NCBI RefSeq assembly: GCF_003390925.1
Contig: NZ_QUBS01000084.1
Location: 186,001-250,000, forward strand
Reading direction: 5' to 3'
Length of the DNA stretch: 64,000 nucleotides
Origin: Trinickia diaoshuihuensis
GTDB taxonomy: Bacteria; Pseudomonadota; Gammaproteobacteria; Burkholderiales; Burkholderiaceae
The position numbers and the translations under genes are program-made. Position 1 is the first letter of the stretch. The number at the start of each line of letters is the position of its first letter. This document shows positions 17,815 through 26,654 of this stretch, one piece after another. Below the pieces are notes generated by a model, which had not been told where the DNA came from, made no database searches, and saw nothing but the letters and a program-made list of their open reading frames with translations.

Positions 17815-18963
17815 TTACCACTCGGCGACGCTTCCGTCCGCATGGCGCCAGACCGGGTTGCGCCAGCGATGGCCGATCTTCGCCATCTCGCGCACCTTCG
17901 CTTCATCGACTTCGATGCCGAGGCCGGGGCCTTGCGGGATCGCGACGAAGCCGTCCTCGTACTTGAACACCTCGGGGTTGTGCAAGTAGTCGAGCAGGTC
18001 GTTGCCTTGGTTGTAGTGGATGCCCAGGCTCTGCTCTTGGATGAACGCGTTGTAGCTGACCGCATCGAGTTGCAGGCATGCCGCCAGCGCGATCGGGCCC
18101 AGCGGACAGTGCAGCGCCAGACCCACGTCGTAGGCTTCGGCCATCGACGCGATCTTGCGGCATTCGGTGATCCCGCCCGCGTGCGAGGCGTCGGGCTGGA
18201 TGATGTCGACGTAGCCTTCCGACAGGATCGATTTGAAGTCCCAGCGCGAGTAAAGCCGCTCGCCGAGCGCGATCGGCGTATTCGTTTGGTTCACGATGTC
18301 GCGCAGCGCCTCGACGTTCTCCGACAGCACGGGCTCTTCGATGAACAGGAGCTTGTACGGATCGAGTTCTTTCGCGAGCACCTTGGCCATCGGCTTATGA
18401 ATCCGGCCGTGGAAGTCGACGCCGATTCCCACGTGCGGACCCACCGCTTCGCGCACGGCGGCGACGTTGGCGATCACCTGCTCCACCTTGTCGTAGGTAT
18501 CGACGATCTGCACTTCCTCGGAGCCGTTCATCTTCAGCGCCTTGAAGCCGCGCTCGACGACGGCGCGCGCGTTATTGGCGACGTCGTGCGGACGGTCGCC
18601 GCCGATCCACGAGTAAACTTTGATGCGATCTCGCACGGCGCCGCCGAGCAGCGCGTGCACGGGGACGCCGTGATGCTTGCCGAGGATGTCCCACAGCGCT
18701 TGGTCGATGCCGGCGATCGCGCTCATCATGATGGGGCCGCCGCGATAGAATCCCGCGCGGTACATGACCTGCCAGTGGTCTTCGATATGGCGCGCGTCCT
18801 TGCCGACGAGGTAGTCGGCGAGTTCGTGCACGGCGGCCTCGACCGTATGCGCGCGGCCTTCCACGACGGGCTCGCCCCAACCGACGATACCTTCGTCCGT
18901 CTCGATTTTGAGAAACAGCCACCGGGGCGGGACGACGAACGTCTCGAGCTTCGTGATCTTCAT
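17815..18963 (-). CDS. dgoD: D-galactonate dehydratase
   Basis: Enolase-superfamily enzyme dehydrating D-galactonate to 2-keto-3-deoxygalactonate. At 382 residues it equals the E. coli DgoD length and keeps the active-site set at matching positions: Asp183 and His185 (VDFHGR), Glu209 (FIEEP), Glu235 (GERLYS), His285 (LHCPLGP) and Glu310 (IQEQS). The ATG at 18963 ([13 protein letters not shown]) follows AAAGGAGGAGG; a longer frame to 19023 is not needed. No KDGal kinase or aldolase gene is beside it, so the rest of the De Ley-Doudoroff route must lie elsewhere. It is divergent from a FadR-type regulator. Confidence 0.95.
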   Translation of the reverse strand: MKITKLETFVVPPRWLFLKIETDEGIVGWGEPVVEGRAHTVEAAVHELADYLVGKDARHIEDHWQVMYRAGFYRGGPIMMSAIAGIDQALWDILGKHHGVPVHALLGGAVRDRIKVYSWIGGDRPHDVANNARAVVERGFKALKMNGSEEVQIVDTYDKVEQVIANVAAVREAVGPHVGIGVDFHGRIHKPMAKVLAKELDPYKLLFIEEPVLSENVEALRDIVNQTNTPIALGERLYSRWDFKSILSEGYVDIIQPDASHAGGITECRKIASMAEAYDVGLALHCPLGPIALAACLQLDAVSYNAFIQEQSLGIHYNQGNDLLDYLHNPEVFKYEDGFVAIPQGPGLGIEVDEAKVREMAKIGHRWRNPVWRHADGSVAEW

Positions 18964-19061
18964 GGGAACAACCTCCTCCTTTCCATCGATTGCGCTCGCG
19001 TGGCGACGACGCGGCGCGTCCAAGTTTCGCGCTTACTATCGTACATCAAAACGTCCTGAAG

Positions 19062-19075
19062 TACTATTAATAGTA
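19062..19075. promoter_or_regulatory. 14-bp perfect palindrome, candidate operator for the dgoD/dgoR pair
   Basis: TACTATTAATAGTA sits in the AT-rich centre of the 266-base region between the divergent dgoD and regulator genes, about 100 bases upstream of dgoD and 155 of the regulator. Symmetry and location fit an operator for the adjacent GntR/FadR-family protein, but the sequence is not the known E. coli DgoR site, so this is inference. Confidence 0.45.
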
Positions 19076-19229
19076 TTTATTGAGATTGTGTTGGAAATTC
19101 GATCTAACGGGACTCGAACGGCTTGCGCTTTGGCCTCGGCCCGCGATAATCGGCACAGCGCCGATTCGGCGAAAGTCCGAGGCTCGCCGGTGCGCCCGCC
19201 GGGAGCGGACCAAAACGACAGGGAGAACG

Positions 19230-19910
19230 ATGATTCAACGGGATCTGCATGGGCGTGTCGCCTATATGCTGGCAACGGCCATTTTGCGCGGCGACTACGC
19301 GCCCGGGGCGCTACTGCCGCGCGAGGCGGAACTGATGGAATCGTTCGGCGTGAGCCGGACGGTCTTGCGCGAGGCGCTTCGCACGTTAACTTCGAAAGGG
19401 CTCGTCGAGTCGCGGCCGAAGGTGGGCACCCGCGTGAGACGCCGCTCCGCGTGGAATCTGCTCGATGCCGATCTGCTCGAATGGTATTCGCATGTCGCCC
19501 CCCCGCTCGCGTTCGCATTGAAACTGCAAGAGGTGCGCGAAATGGTCGAGCCCTATGCCGCGGAACTCGCGGCGCGCGCCTATACGGCCGAGACGATCGA
19601 GGCGCTCGAGCGCGCGCATGCGGCGATGGTCGCCGCGCGCAACGTCGACGAATGGGTGCGCGCCGATCTACAGTTCCACCTCGGTATTCTGGCCGCCTGC
19701 AGCAATGAACTGCTGATGCCGCTCGGACCGCTGATCGAGCGCACGCTCGAGGCGCAACTGCTGTTGAACGCGAAGCGCGCCGACGTCTTCAACGCCGCAT
19801 TGGGTCAGCATACGGCCGTGTTCGATGCGATCCGCACGCGCCGGCCCGAGGCCGCGCGGGGGGCGATGGCGGAGCTGCTAGGCGTCACGCGCAAGCGCAT
19901 CGAAGCATAG
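19230..19910 (+). CDS. dgoR: FadR/GntR-family transcriptional regulator, probable galactonate regulator
   Basis: A 226-residue regulator: N-terminal winged helix (MIQRDLHGRVAYMLATAILRGDYAPGALLPREAELMESFGVSRTVLREALRTLTSKGLVESRPKVGTRV) and a C-terminal all-helical FCD effector domain with metal-ligand-like residues (DLQFHLGILAACSNELL, LGQHTAVFDAI). Start ATG at 19230 follows AGGGAGAACG. Divergent orientation from dgoD and similarity in size to DgoR suggest it represses dgoD until galactonate is present. The function assignment rests mainly on context. Confidence 0.82.
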   Translation: MIQRDLHGRVAYMLATAILRGDYAPGALLPREAELMESFGVSRTVLREALRTLTSKGLVESRPKVGTRVRRRSAWNLLDADLLEWYSHVAPPLAFALKLQEVREMVEPYAAELAARAYTAETIEALERAHAAMVAARNVDEWVRADLQFHLGILAACSNELLMPLGPLIERTLEAQLLLNAKRADVFNAALGQHTAVFDAIRTRRPEAARGAMAELLGVTRKRIEA

Positions 19911-20013
19911 ATCGGCCTGACGCGGGCGTGCTGTGCGCGGCGCTGTGGAACGCGCGTTGCTGGACTGGAGAGCGTTCCATCGGCAACGCGCCATCGGCGC
20001 AAAGGAGGTCACG

Positions 20014-20166
20014 ATGCCATTGAAACGAGGCACCTCGCGCGAGGACATTTCGAAGAACGTCAAGACCGAAATGAAGCACGGCAAATCGCAAAAGCAATCG
20101 GTCGCGATCGCGTTGAACCAAGCCCGCAAGTCCGGGGCGAAGATTCCCAAGAAGCACGAGAAGTAA
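20014..20166 (+). CDS. Small basic DUF6496-type protein
   Basis: A 50-residue, strongly basic protein: MPLKRGTSREDISKNVKTEMKHGKSQKQSVAIALNQARKSG with a Lys-rich tail. The 'EMKxGK...KQAVAIAL..AR..G' pattern is that of the short DUF6496 proteins found widely in proteobacteria and phages, function unknown. It has one of the best ribosome-binding sites in the window (AAAGGAGGTC, 3 bases before the ATG) and is followed by a strong hairpin, so it is probably abundantly made as a monocistronic message. Confidence 0.8.
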   Translation: MPLKRGTSREDISKNVKTEMKHGKSQKQSVAIALNQARKSGAKIPKKHEK

Positions 20167-20186
20167 CGCACATCGCAGCGTCATAT

Positions 20187-20220
20187 CCGCGCCGGGCGCA
20201 ACGCCTCTTGCCCGGCGCGG
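20187..20220 (+). terminator. Strong GC hairpin after the small basic protein gene
   Basis: CCGCGCCGGGC (20187-20197) and GCCCGGCGCGG (20210-20220) form a perfect 11-bp stem around a 12-base loop, 20 bases after the stop codon. It lacks a following T run but is well placed to end the small gene's transcript before the DeoR-type regulator. Confidence 0.6.
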
Positions 20221-20302
20221 CCCGTTCCGGCCGTACTACAATACGCGCGTCTTTTCCACCCTCCAGGTCTTAACCCGCCGCCCGCCGGCGTCTTTAAGCG
20301 CG

Positions 20303-21058
20303 ATGCTCGCAGAACAACGTCACCAACATATCTTGTCGCGTCTGACCCGGGACGGCGCGCTGACCGTCGCCGAACTCGTCCGCGAGCTCGGCGTCTCGCG
20401 CGAAACGATCCGTCGCGATCTGCTCGTCCTCGCCGAACGCGGTCTCGTCGTCACGACGCACGGCGGCGCGCTTTCCACCGATCGCCACGAGCCGGACCTG
20501 GACGTGCGCGAGGCTGAGAACGCGGGCGCCAAGCGCGCGATCGGCGAACGCGCGGCGCAGTTCGTGCCCGACGGCGCCTCGGTCATCCTCGACTCGGGCA
20601 GCACGACCCAAGCGGTTGCCCGCGCGTTGACGGCGCGGCGCCGGCTGTCCGTCTACACGAACGATTGGCGCATTGCGCTGTTGCTCGGCCGCCGCAACGA
20701 GAATCGCGTGACGCTGTTCGGCGGCGAGCTGTCCGATATCGAAGACGCCGTTTTCGGTCTCGACACCGTCCAGCAACTGAGCCAATACCATGCGGACTTC
20801 GCGTTCGTGGGGGCGGGCGGGATAGCGGCCGACGGCGCCCTGACCGACTACACGCGCATGGCGGCCGAGGTACGCGCGCGCATGTTGCGCGCGGCGAGCA
20901 CGGCCATCGTCGTCGCCGACCATTCGAAGTTCGGACGGGTCACGCCCGTGCGCGTGGACGGCATCGAACGCGCGGGCTACGTCGTGACCGAGCGCGCGCC
21001 GGCCCGCTCGCTGGCCAAGGCCATTGCCGCGCGCGGGCCGAAGATCGTCACGGCCTGA
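20303..21058 (+). CDS. DeoR/GlpR-family transcriptional regulator
   Basis: A 251-residue repressor-type protein: helix-turn-helix MLAEQRHQHILSRLTRDGALTVAELVRELGVSRETIRRDLLVLAERG, then the effector domain with VILDSGSTTQAVARAL (phosphorylated-ligand loop) and AIVVADHSKFGR. It would sense a phosphorylated sugar or related metabolite. It is convergent with phnW (60 bases between stops) and upstream of nothing on its own strand, so its target operon cannot be inferred from position; regulation of the adjacent phosphonate genes is possible but they already have a GntR regulator. Confidence 0.85.
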   Translation: MLAEQRHQHILSRLTRDGALTVAELVRELGVSRETIRRDLLVLAERGLVVTTHGGALSTDRHEPDLDVREAENAGAKRAIGERAAQFVPDGASVILDSGSTTQAVARALTARRRLSVYTNDWRIALLLGRRNENRVTLFGGELSDIEDAVFGLDTVQQLSQYHADFAFVGAGGIAADGALTDYTRMAAEVRARMLRAASTAIVVADHSKFGRVTPVRVDGIERAGYVVTERAPARSLAKAIAARGPKIVTA

Positions 21059-21117
21059 AGGAAGGCGCAGCGAAATCGCTTGCGCTGAGCGAGCGCGAAG
21101 CGCCTTGCGGCCCCGGA

Positions 21118-22227
21118 TCAGCGGACTCGAATGCCGAGCCGCTCGATCGCTTGCCCGATCGCGGCCACGGCGCCCCGCATCGCCTGCTCGTCGATGGCGC
21201 CGATACAGCCGACGCGAAACGTCTCCACTTCGGTGAGCTTGCCGGGATAGAGGATATAGCCGGCCTCGCGTACGGCGGCGTATAGATCGGCGAACCGCCA
21301 TGCCGGATCGCGCGGCGCGTGGAACGTGACGATGACGTCCGATTGCGCGGTCGCGGGCAAAAACGGCTCGAACCCGAGTGCGCGCATCCCCTCGACCAAT
21401 GTCGAACGATTGCGCGCATAGCGTGCGGCGCGCGCGGGCTGGCCGCCTTGGGCCGCGAAGGCGTCCAGTGCGCGGCGCAGCGCCGCGACGACGTGAGTCG
21501 GCGGCGTGAAGCGCCATTGCGTCGTCTTCTCCATGTAGGTCCACTGATCGTGCAAGTCGAGCGCGAGCGAGGGCGAGCGACCCGCGCATTGCGCGAGCAG
21601 CGCGCGCCGAACGATCACGAAGCCCATCCCCGGCACGCCCTCAAGGCACTTGCCGCTCGCCGAGACGAGCGCGTCGATGCCCGAACCGCGCAAGTCGATC
21701 GGCACCGCGCCGAACGAACTCATCGCGTCGACGATGAGCCGCCTGTCATGCCGCGCGCAGACGGCGGCGATGTCATACAGCGGGTTCAGCAAACCCGCGC
21801 TCGTTTCCAAATGAACCTGAGCGACGTGCGTGATGCGCGGCTCGCGCGCGAAGGCCGCTTCGATTGCATCGGCGCCGGCCGGCTCGTCTTCGCCGAGCGG
21901 CATCGTCACGCAGGCGATACCCATGCGTTCGAGGATCCGTACGATCCGCGCGCAATAAGCGCCGTTGTGCGCAACGAGGACGCAGGCGTCGCGCGGAACG
22001 AGCGTGCCGAGCGCCGCCTCCACGGCGAACGTCCCGCTGCCTTGCATCGGCACGCAGACGTAGTCGGTCTCGCCGTGCACGAGCGTGAGCAAGTCGGCGC
22101 AGACGCTCGTCGTCATCCGGTTGAACTCGCCGTCCCACGAGCCCCAGTCGCGCAGCATCGCCTCACGCGTGGCCGGTGCGGTCGTGAGGGGACCGGGGGT
22201 AAGCAGGATCGGGGAGGGGGCGGGCAT
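21118..22227 (-). CDS. phnW: 2-aminoethylphosphonate:pyruvate aminotransferase
   Basis: PLP enzyme transferring the amino group of 2-aminoethylphosphonate to pyruvate, giving phosphonoacetaldehyde and alanine, the first step of AEP use. The 369-residue protein has the PLP-anchoring Asp168 (IVDAMSSFG) and Schiff-base Lys193 ([12 protein letters not shown]), and N-terminal LLTPGPLTT typical of PhnW. The ATG at 22227 follows CTGGAGACTG; 26 further codons of open frame upstream have no ribosome-binding site. It is divergent from the phnS transporter gene, and a motif shared with the phnR promoter lies 64 bases upstream. Confidence 0.95.
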   Translation of the reverse strand: MPAPSPILLTPGPLTTAPATREAMLRDWGSWDGEFNRMTTSVCADLLTLVHGETDYVCVPMQGSGTFAVEAALGTLVPRDACVLVAHNGAYCARIVRILERMGIACVTMPLGEDEPAGADAIEAAFAREPRITHVAQVHLETSAGLLNPLYDIAAVCARHDRRLIVDAMSSFGAVPIDLRGSGIDALVSASGKCLEGVPGMGFVIVRRALLAQCAGRSPSLALDLHDQWTYMEKTTQWRFTPPTHVVAALRRALDAFAAQGGQPARAARYARNRSTLVEGMRALGFEPFLPATAQSDVIVTFHAPRDPAWRFADLYAAVREAGYILYPGKLTEVETFRVGCIGAIDEQAMRGAVAAIGQAIERLGIRVR

Positions 22228-22556
22228 CGAACAGTCTCCAGGAAAGGGCCCCGAGCAAACGCTCGACAAGCCGTCAGTTTGCATTTTATTGGCAAAATGT
22301 GTCAAAAAGTGCGGTTCTGACGTCTCGTCATCGCACTGTCACTAAAACCTGTGAATCTTGCGTCGCCCGCCGGGCAGCACGCGCTTTTTTCTTGAGCGCG
22401 CCGCCGGGCGGATTGTCGGCAATCTGCAATTTCGAACATTGCGTCGTGCGATCGGCAGCGCGGCTCGTGCCGCGCCGGCAGCGCGCTTTCACCGTTACAC
22501 GGGCGGGGCGATACGCAACCGCCCGAATGTTTGGCATCACACCTTTGGAGATCGAC
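22228..22556. promoter_or_regulatory. Divergent phnW/phnS promoter region with GGCAAAATGTG motif
   Basis: 329 bases without a gene. AT-rich core near 22281-22311 contains GGCAAAATGTG at 22291-22301, an 11-mer repeated exactly in front of the phnR gene; locally TTGGCA-N5-TGTCAA forms an imperfect inverted repeat. Further on, GC-rich blocks around 22365-22405 (CCCGCCGGGC and CCGCCGGGCGG around a T-rich segment) could fold in the long phnS leader. No sigma-70 boxes were confidently recognised. Confidence 0.5.
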
Positions 22557-23645
22557 ATGAAACAGAGCCCCTCCCCGCGCACGAAGGCCGGTCTCGGTCG
22601 CCTGCTCGCCGCCGTGGCCGCCGCCGCGTTGTTCGAGGCGCTCGCGCTGCCGGCTCACGCCGCCAATGCCGTGGTGCTCTATACGGCCGACGGCCTCGAG
22701 AATCTGTACAAGGACGTCCTGCCCGCCTTCGAGAAAAAGGAAGGCGTGAAGGTGAACATCGTGACGGCCGGCAGCGGTGAAGTCGTGAACCGTGCGACGG
22801 TGGAGAAGGATTCGCCGAAGGCCGACGTCATCGTGACGCTGCCGCCGTTCATTCAGCAGGCCGATCAGGGCGGTCTGTTGCAGCCGTACGAAAGCGTGAA
22901 CTACACGAACGTCCCGGCGATCGCCAAGGCGGGCAACGGCGCATGGGCCACGTTCGTCAACAACTACTTCTCGTTCGCGATCAATCCGGACACGGTCAAG
23001 AACCAGCCGAAGACGTTCGACGATCTGCTGCATCCGGACTACAGCGGCAAGGTGGCCTATTCGAACCCGGCCACGGCCGGCGACGGCATGGCCGTCATCA
23101 TCCTGACGACCTCGCTCATGGGTGAGGACAAAGCGTTCGACTATCTGAAGAAGCTCGAACAAAGCGCGAAGTTCCACACGAAGGGCACGGGCTATCTCGA
23201 CGTGCTGCTCTCGCGCAACGAAATCGCGGTGGCCAACGGCGACCTGCAGATGGACCTCGACGACGCGGCCAACGGCGGGCTCTCGCTCAAGCCGGTTTTC
23301 TTGTCGGCGAAGGCGGGCGCACAGCCGACGACGTTTCAACTGCCCTATGCGATCGGCCTGATCAAGAACGGTCCCAATGAGGCGGAAGGCAAGAAGCTGA
23401 TCGACTATCTGATGTCGACGCAGGTGCAATCGAAGGTGCCCGACATCTTCGGCATTCCGGGCCGCACCGACGTGAAGCTGGCCGGCAAGAGCGGCGAGGC
23501 CGTCAAGCAAGCGATCGCAGGCGTGAAGCTGATCCCGGTCGATTGGAGCCAGGTCATGGCCAAGAAGGCTGATTGGACGGCACGCTGGAAGAGCGACGTG
23601 ATCGGCAATTCGGGTAAGCCAATCGAAGTCGTGAAGCCGAAATAA
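22557..23645 (+). CDS. phnS: 2-aminoethylphosphonate ABC transporter, periplasmic binding protein
   Basis: A 362-residue periplasmic protein of the iron/AEP extracellular-binding family. Signal peptide (RLLAAVAAAALFEALALPAHA, cleavage near AHA-AN), then AVVLYTADGLENLYKDVLPAFEKKEGVKVNIVTAGSGEVVNRATVEKDSPKADVI, typical of PhnS. The start at 22557 follows TTTGGAGATCGAC; upstream open frame is non-coding. It is the first gene of phnSTUV, 11 bases before the ATPase gene, and delivers AEP to the PhnTUV importer. Confidence 0.93.
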   Translation: MKQSPSPRTKAGLGRLLAAVAAAALFEALALPAHAANAVVLYTADGLENLYKDVLPAFEKKEGVKVNIVTAGSGEVVNRATVEKDSPKADVIVTLPPFIQQADQGGLLQPYESVNYTNVPAIAKAGNGAWATFVNNYFSFAINPDTVKNQPKTFDDLLHPDYSGKVAYSNPATAGDGMAVIILTTSLMGEDKAFDYLKKLEQSAKFHTKGTGYLDVLLSRNEIAVANGDLQMDLDDAANGGLSLKPVFLSAKAGAQPTTFQLPYAIGLIKNGPNEAEGKKLIDYLMSTQVQSKVPDIFGIPGRTDVKLAGKSGEAVKQAIAGVKLIPVDWSQVMAKKADWTARWKSDVIGNSGKPIEVVKPK

Positions 23646-23656
23646 GCGCAAATCGC

Positions 23657-24772
23657 ATGGAGACGAATCCGGTGGATAGCGCGGTTCAGGCATATCGGGG
23701 CGCCGACGCGCCGGCGGCGCGCGCATACGACGATACGCTCGGACTGCGCCCGGGCGGGATCGAGATCGAGCGGCTCAGCGTGCGTTTCGGCGCGCGGACC
23801 GTGCTCGACGATCTGTCGCTCTCGATCGGCCGCGGCGAGTTCTTGACCGTGCTCGGCCGCAGCGGCTGTGGCAAGACCACGCTGCTCAGGTTCATCGCCG
23901 GATTCGTCAAGGCCGATTACGTGGCTGGGCGCCTGTTCGTGGCCGGCCGCGAACTCACGTACGAGCAAGCGCATCGGCGCAATCTCGGCTTGTTGTTTCA
24001 GAACTACGCGCTGTTTCCGCACTTGAGCGTGTTCGAGAACGTGGCGTTTGGCTTGCGGGCTCGGCGCACGAGCGCGGCCGAGATCTCGCGGCGCGTCACC
24101 GACGCGCTCAAGCTCGTGCAGCTCGCCGACGCCGGGCATGTCATGCCGGCACAGCTTTCCGGCGGCATGCAGCAGCGCGTCGCGCTGGCGCGCGCGCTCG
24201 TGATCGAGCCCGACGTGCTGCTGCTCGACGAACCCCTTTCGGCCCTCGATGCCAATTTGCGGGCGTCGGTGCGTTCCGAATTGAAGGCGCTGCACGAGCG
24301 CCTGCCGAACTTGACGATCGTCTGCGTCACGCACGATCAAGACGATGCGCTCGTGCTGTCCGATCGCACGCTATTGATGCGCGACGGCCGCATCGCGCAA
24401 ATCGGCACGCCCCAGGCGCTCTACGACGCGCCCGCCGACGCGTTCGTCGCGCGCTACTTGGGCGCGGCCAATCTGCTGCCGCCGCGCGTCGCATTCCCGA
24501 TCGGTGACGCGCGTTACGGCGAGCGAGAAAGGCTTGCGTGCTTGCGTCCGGAGAATTTGCGCCTGGTGCCGCTCGGCGCGGGACATCTGCACGGCACGAT
24601 CGTATCGGTCGATTGGTACGGGCCGGCGCTGTCGGTGTCGGTCTTGCTCGATGCGATGCCCGAGGCGCCCGTGCTCGTCGCGGCGGCCCGCGGACAGGGG
24701 CTGACGCCCGAAAAGGGCGCACGCGTCTCGCTGCGCTATGAGGTGGATCATGTCGTCCTCGTTCGACCTTGA
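23657..24772 (+). CDS. phnT: 2-aminoethylphosphonate ABC transporter, ATP-binding protein
   Basis: A 371-residue ATPase. After a Pro/Ala-rich N-terminal extension of about 35 residues comes the nucleotide-binding domain: Walker A GRSGCGKTT, Q loop LLFQNYALF, signature LSGGMQQRVALARAL, Walker B VLLLDEPLSALD and the switch His in CVTHDQDDAL. The C-terminal part resembles the TOBE regulatory domain of the PotA/FbpC branch (HGTIVSVDWYGPALSV). It lies between phnS and phnU and overlaps phnU by 23 bases. Confidence 0.93.
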   Translation: METNPVDSAVQAYRGADAPAARAYDDTLGLRPGGIEIERLSVRFGARTVLDDLSLSIGRGEFLTVLGRSGCGKTTLLRFIAGFVKADYVAGRLFVAGRELTYEQAHRRNLGLLFQNYALFPHLSVFENVAFGLRARRTSAAEISRRVTDALKLVQLADAGHVMPAQLSGGMQQRVALARALVIEPDVLLLDEPLSALDANLRASVRSELKALHERLPNLTIVCVTHDQDDALVLSDRTLLMRDGRIAQIGTPQALYDAPADAFVARYLGAANLLPPRVAFPIGDARYGERERLACLRPENLRLVPLGAGHLHGTIVSVDWYGPALSVSVLLDAMPEAPVLVAAARGQGLTPEKGARVSLRYEVDHVVLVRP

Positions 24773-25706
24773 GCGCGCGAGCGCCGCGGTGCAAGCGCCG
24801 TCGGTGATGACGACGATGCAAGAGGCGGCGCTTGCATCGGATGCGAAAGAGCGCCGCGCGCATCGTAGGCGCCGCGAGTGGGGCGCCCGGGCGCATCTCG
24901 TATTTGTGGCGCTCGTCGTGCTCGGCCCGCTCGTGCTGTACCCGCTGGCGCGGCTCGTATTGCTGAGCCTCACCGGAGCGCACGGCGAGGCGAGCGTGCA
25001 TGCTTATGCCGCGTTCTTTTCGAACCCCGATGCGAGCGGCGTTTTCGCGACGACGGTCGCGATCGTCTTCGCGAGCGCCGGCATTGCGTCGGTGCTAGGA
25101 GTTGCGCTCGCCGCGCTGCTCTTTTTCAGGCCGTTTCCGGGCGCCGCGATCGTTACGCGTTTTCTCGAGTTGTTCGTTGCGTTTCCCTCGTTCCTGGTCG
25201 CATTCACGCTGATCTTTCTTTACGGCTCGCAAGGGGCGGTCAGCATCGCGCTCCAGCAGCTTTTTCATCTGAGCGCACCGCCGCTGAACTTCCTTTTCGG
25301 CGCAGGCGGGATCGTCTTGGCCGAAGTCGTCTTTTACGCGCCGTTCGTCGTTAGGCCGACGCTGGCTTCGTTCGCGCAGATCGACATGCGGCTGCTCGAG
25401 GCGGCTCGCAGCCTGGGCGCGAACGGCTTCATGGTGGCATGGCGCGTCGTGGCGCCGCTCGCGTGGCCCGGTATCGCAGCGGGCACGATCTTGTGCTTTC
25501 TGCTCACGCTCAACGAATTCGGCATCTTGCTCGTGCTCGGTAGCGCGCATCTCGTGACGCTGCCGGTGGCCATCTATAGTTCGGCGACGGTCGATCTCGA
25601 CTTGCCGGTCGCGGCGGCCGGCGCCGTGGTGATGTTGGCGATGTCGCTGTCGCTGTATGCGCTCTATAGAAGCGTCGATCGTCGGCAAGCGATGGGAGCG
25701 CGATGA
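24750..25706 (+). CDS. phnU: 2-aminoethylphosphonate ABC transporter, permease subunit 1
   Basis: A 318-residue inner-membrane permease with about six transmembrane helices and the EAA cytoplasmic loop (LLEAARSLGANGFMVAWRVVAPLAWPGI) that docks on the ATPase. Starts inside the end of phnT: the ATG at 24750 is preceded by GAGGTGG, giving a 23-base overlap and translational coupling; an ATG at 24738 is the alternative. The N-terminal about 45 residues are hydrophilic and cytoplasmic. It ends in an ATGA overlap with the second permease gene. Confidence 0.9.
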   Translation: MSSSFDLERASAAVQAPSVMTTMQEAALASDAKERRAHRRRREWGARAHLVFVALVVLGPLVLYPLARLVLLSLTGAHGEASVHAYAAFFSNPDASGVFATTVAIVFASAGIASVLGVALAALLFFRPFPGAAIVTRFLELFVAFPSFLVAFTLIFLYGSQGAVSIALQQLFHLSAPPLNFLFGAGGIVLAEVVFYAPFVVRPTLASFAQIDMRLLEAARSLGANGFMVAWRVVAPLAWPGIAAGTILCFLLTLNEFGILLVLGSAHLVTLPVAIYSSATVDLDLPVAAAGAVVMLAMSLSLYALYRSVDRRQAMGAR

Positions 25707-26566
25707 TGGCGGCGCGAATCGAACCGCGCGGGACAAGCGAGGCGGCCGGCGCGCAACGCGCGCCGCAACGACGAGTCGGCCGGCTCGGCGCCTTCGCCGT
25801 CACGGCATTGGCCGCATTGCTTTGCGTTTGGTTGTTCGTGCTGCCGGTGGTGGTCGTCGGGCTGTCGAGCGTCGCCGCGCGCTGGTCCGGCACGATCTTG
25901 CCGGCCGGCTTCAGCACGCGCTGGTTCGAGCGGTTGGGTTCGGACGATTTCGATGCGGTCTTGGCCAGCCTGGAGGTGGGGTTCGCCGTGGCGGTGCTCG
26001 GTACCGCGCTGGGGCTGTGGCTGGCGCTCGCGCTGGAAGGACGCACGCGGCGTGGCCTCGGAGCGATCGTCGATGCGGTGACGATGATGCCCAACGGCGT
26101 GCCGAGCGTCGTGCTCGGCCTCGGCGTGCTGATCGCCTATCACAAGGCGCCGCTCGATCTGTCGAGCTCGCCGGCAATCGTGATACTCGTGCAGCTCGCA
26201 CTCGTTTTGCCGTTCAGCTATCGATGCGCCGCCGCCGCGCTGCGCCCGGAGTTGACCGTCTTGCGCGAAGCGGCGGCGAGCCTCGGCGCGCCGCCCGCGA
26301 TGGTGCTCAGGCGCGTTGTGCTGCCGCAACTCGTGCCCGCGATCCGGGCCAGTCTCGCGCTCGGGTTCGCGCTCTCGCTCGGCGAGCTCGGGGCCACGCT
26401 CACGGTCTATCCGCCCGGGTTTTCGACGGTGCCGATCGTCGTCGTCGGCCAGGTCGAGCGCGGCTATTACTTGCCGGCTTCCGCGTTGTCGCTCATCTTG
26501 CTTGTCGCTTCGTTCGCGGCCCTCTTGCTGATCGCAGCCCGCGTCCCGAAGCGACGCGCCCGATAA
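25703..26566 (+). CDS. phnV: 2-aminoethylphosphonate ABC transporter, permease subunit 2
   Basis: A 287-residue permease partner of PhnU, with six predicted membrane helices and its own EAA loop (LREAAASLGAPPAMVLRRVVLPQLVPAI). The ATG overlaps the phnU stop (ATGA at 25703-25706), and it is the last gene of the transporter operon before the regulator gene 88 bases downstream. Confidence 0.9.
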   Translation: MMAARIEPRGTSEAAGAQRAPQRRVGRLGAFAVTALAALLCVWLFVLPVVVVGLSSVAARWSGTILPAGFSTRWFERLGSDDFDAVLASLEVGFAVAVLGTALGLWLALALEGRTRRGLGAIVDAVTMMPNGVPSVVLGLGVLIAYHKAPLDLSSSPAIVILVQLALVLPFSYRCAAAALRPELTVLREAAASLGAPPAMVLRRVVLPQLVPAIRASLALGFALSLGELGATLTVYPPGFSTVPIVVVGQVERGYYLPASALSLILLVASFAALLLIAARVPKRRAR

Positions 26567-26620
26567 CGAGCCTTTTCACCCGGTCAGCGCGTGCGCCTTC
26601 GGGTCGCGACGCACGTCCGG

Positions 26621-26640
26621 AAATGTGGCAAAATGTGGCG
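26621..26640 (+). promoter_or_regulatory. Tandem AAATGTGGCR repeat upstream of the GntR regulator, candidate operator
   Basis: Two head-to-tail 10-mers, AAATGTGGCA (26621-26630) and AAATGTGGCG (26631-26640), lie 15 bases before the regulator's start codon. They contain GGCAAAATGTG (26627-26637), the same 11-mer found between phnW and phnS. This position in the leader suggests autoregulation by the encoded GntR protein, but no binding site of a close homologue is known to me. Confidence 0.5.
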
Positions 26641-26654
26641 AATTGACGATTAAT

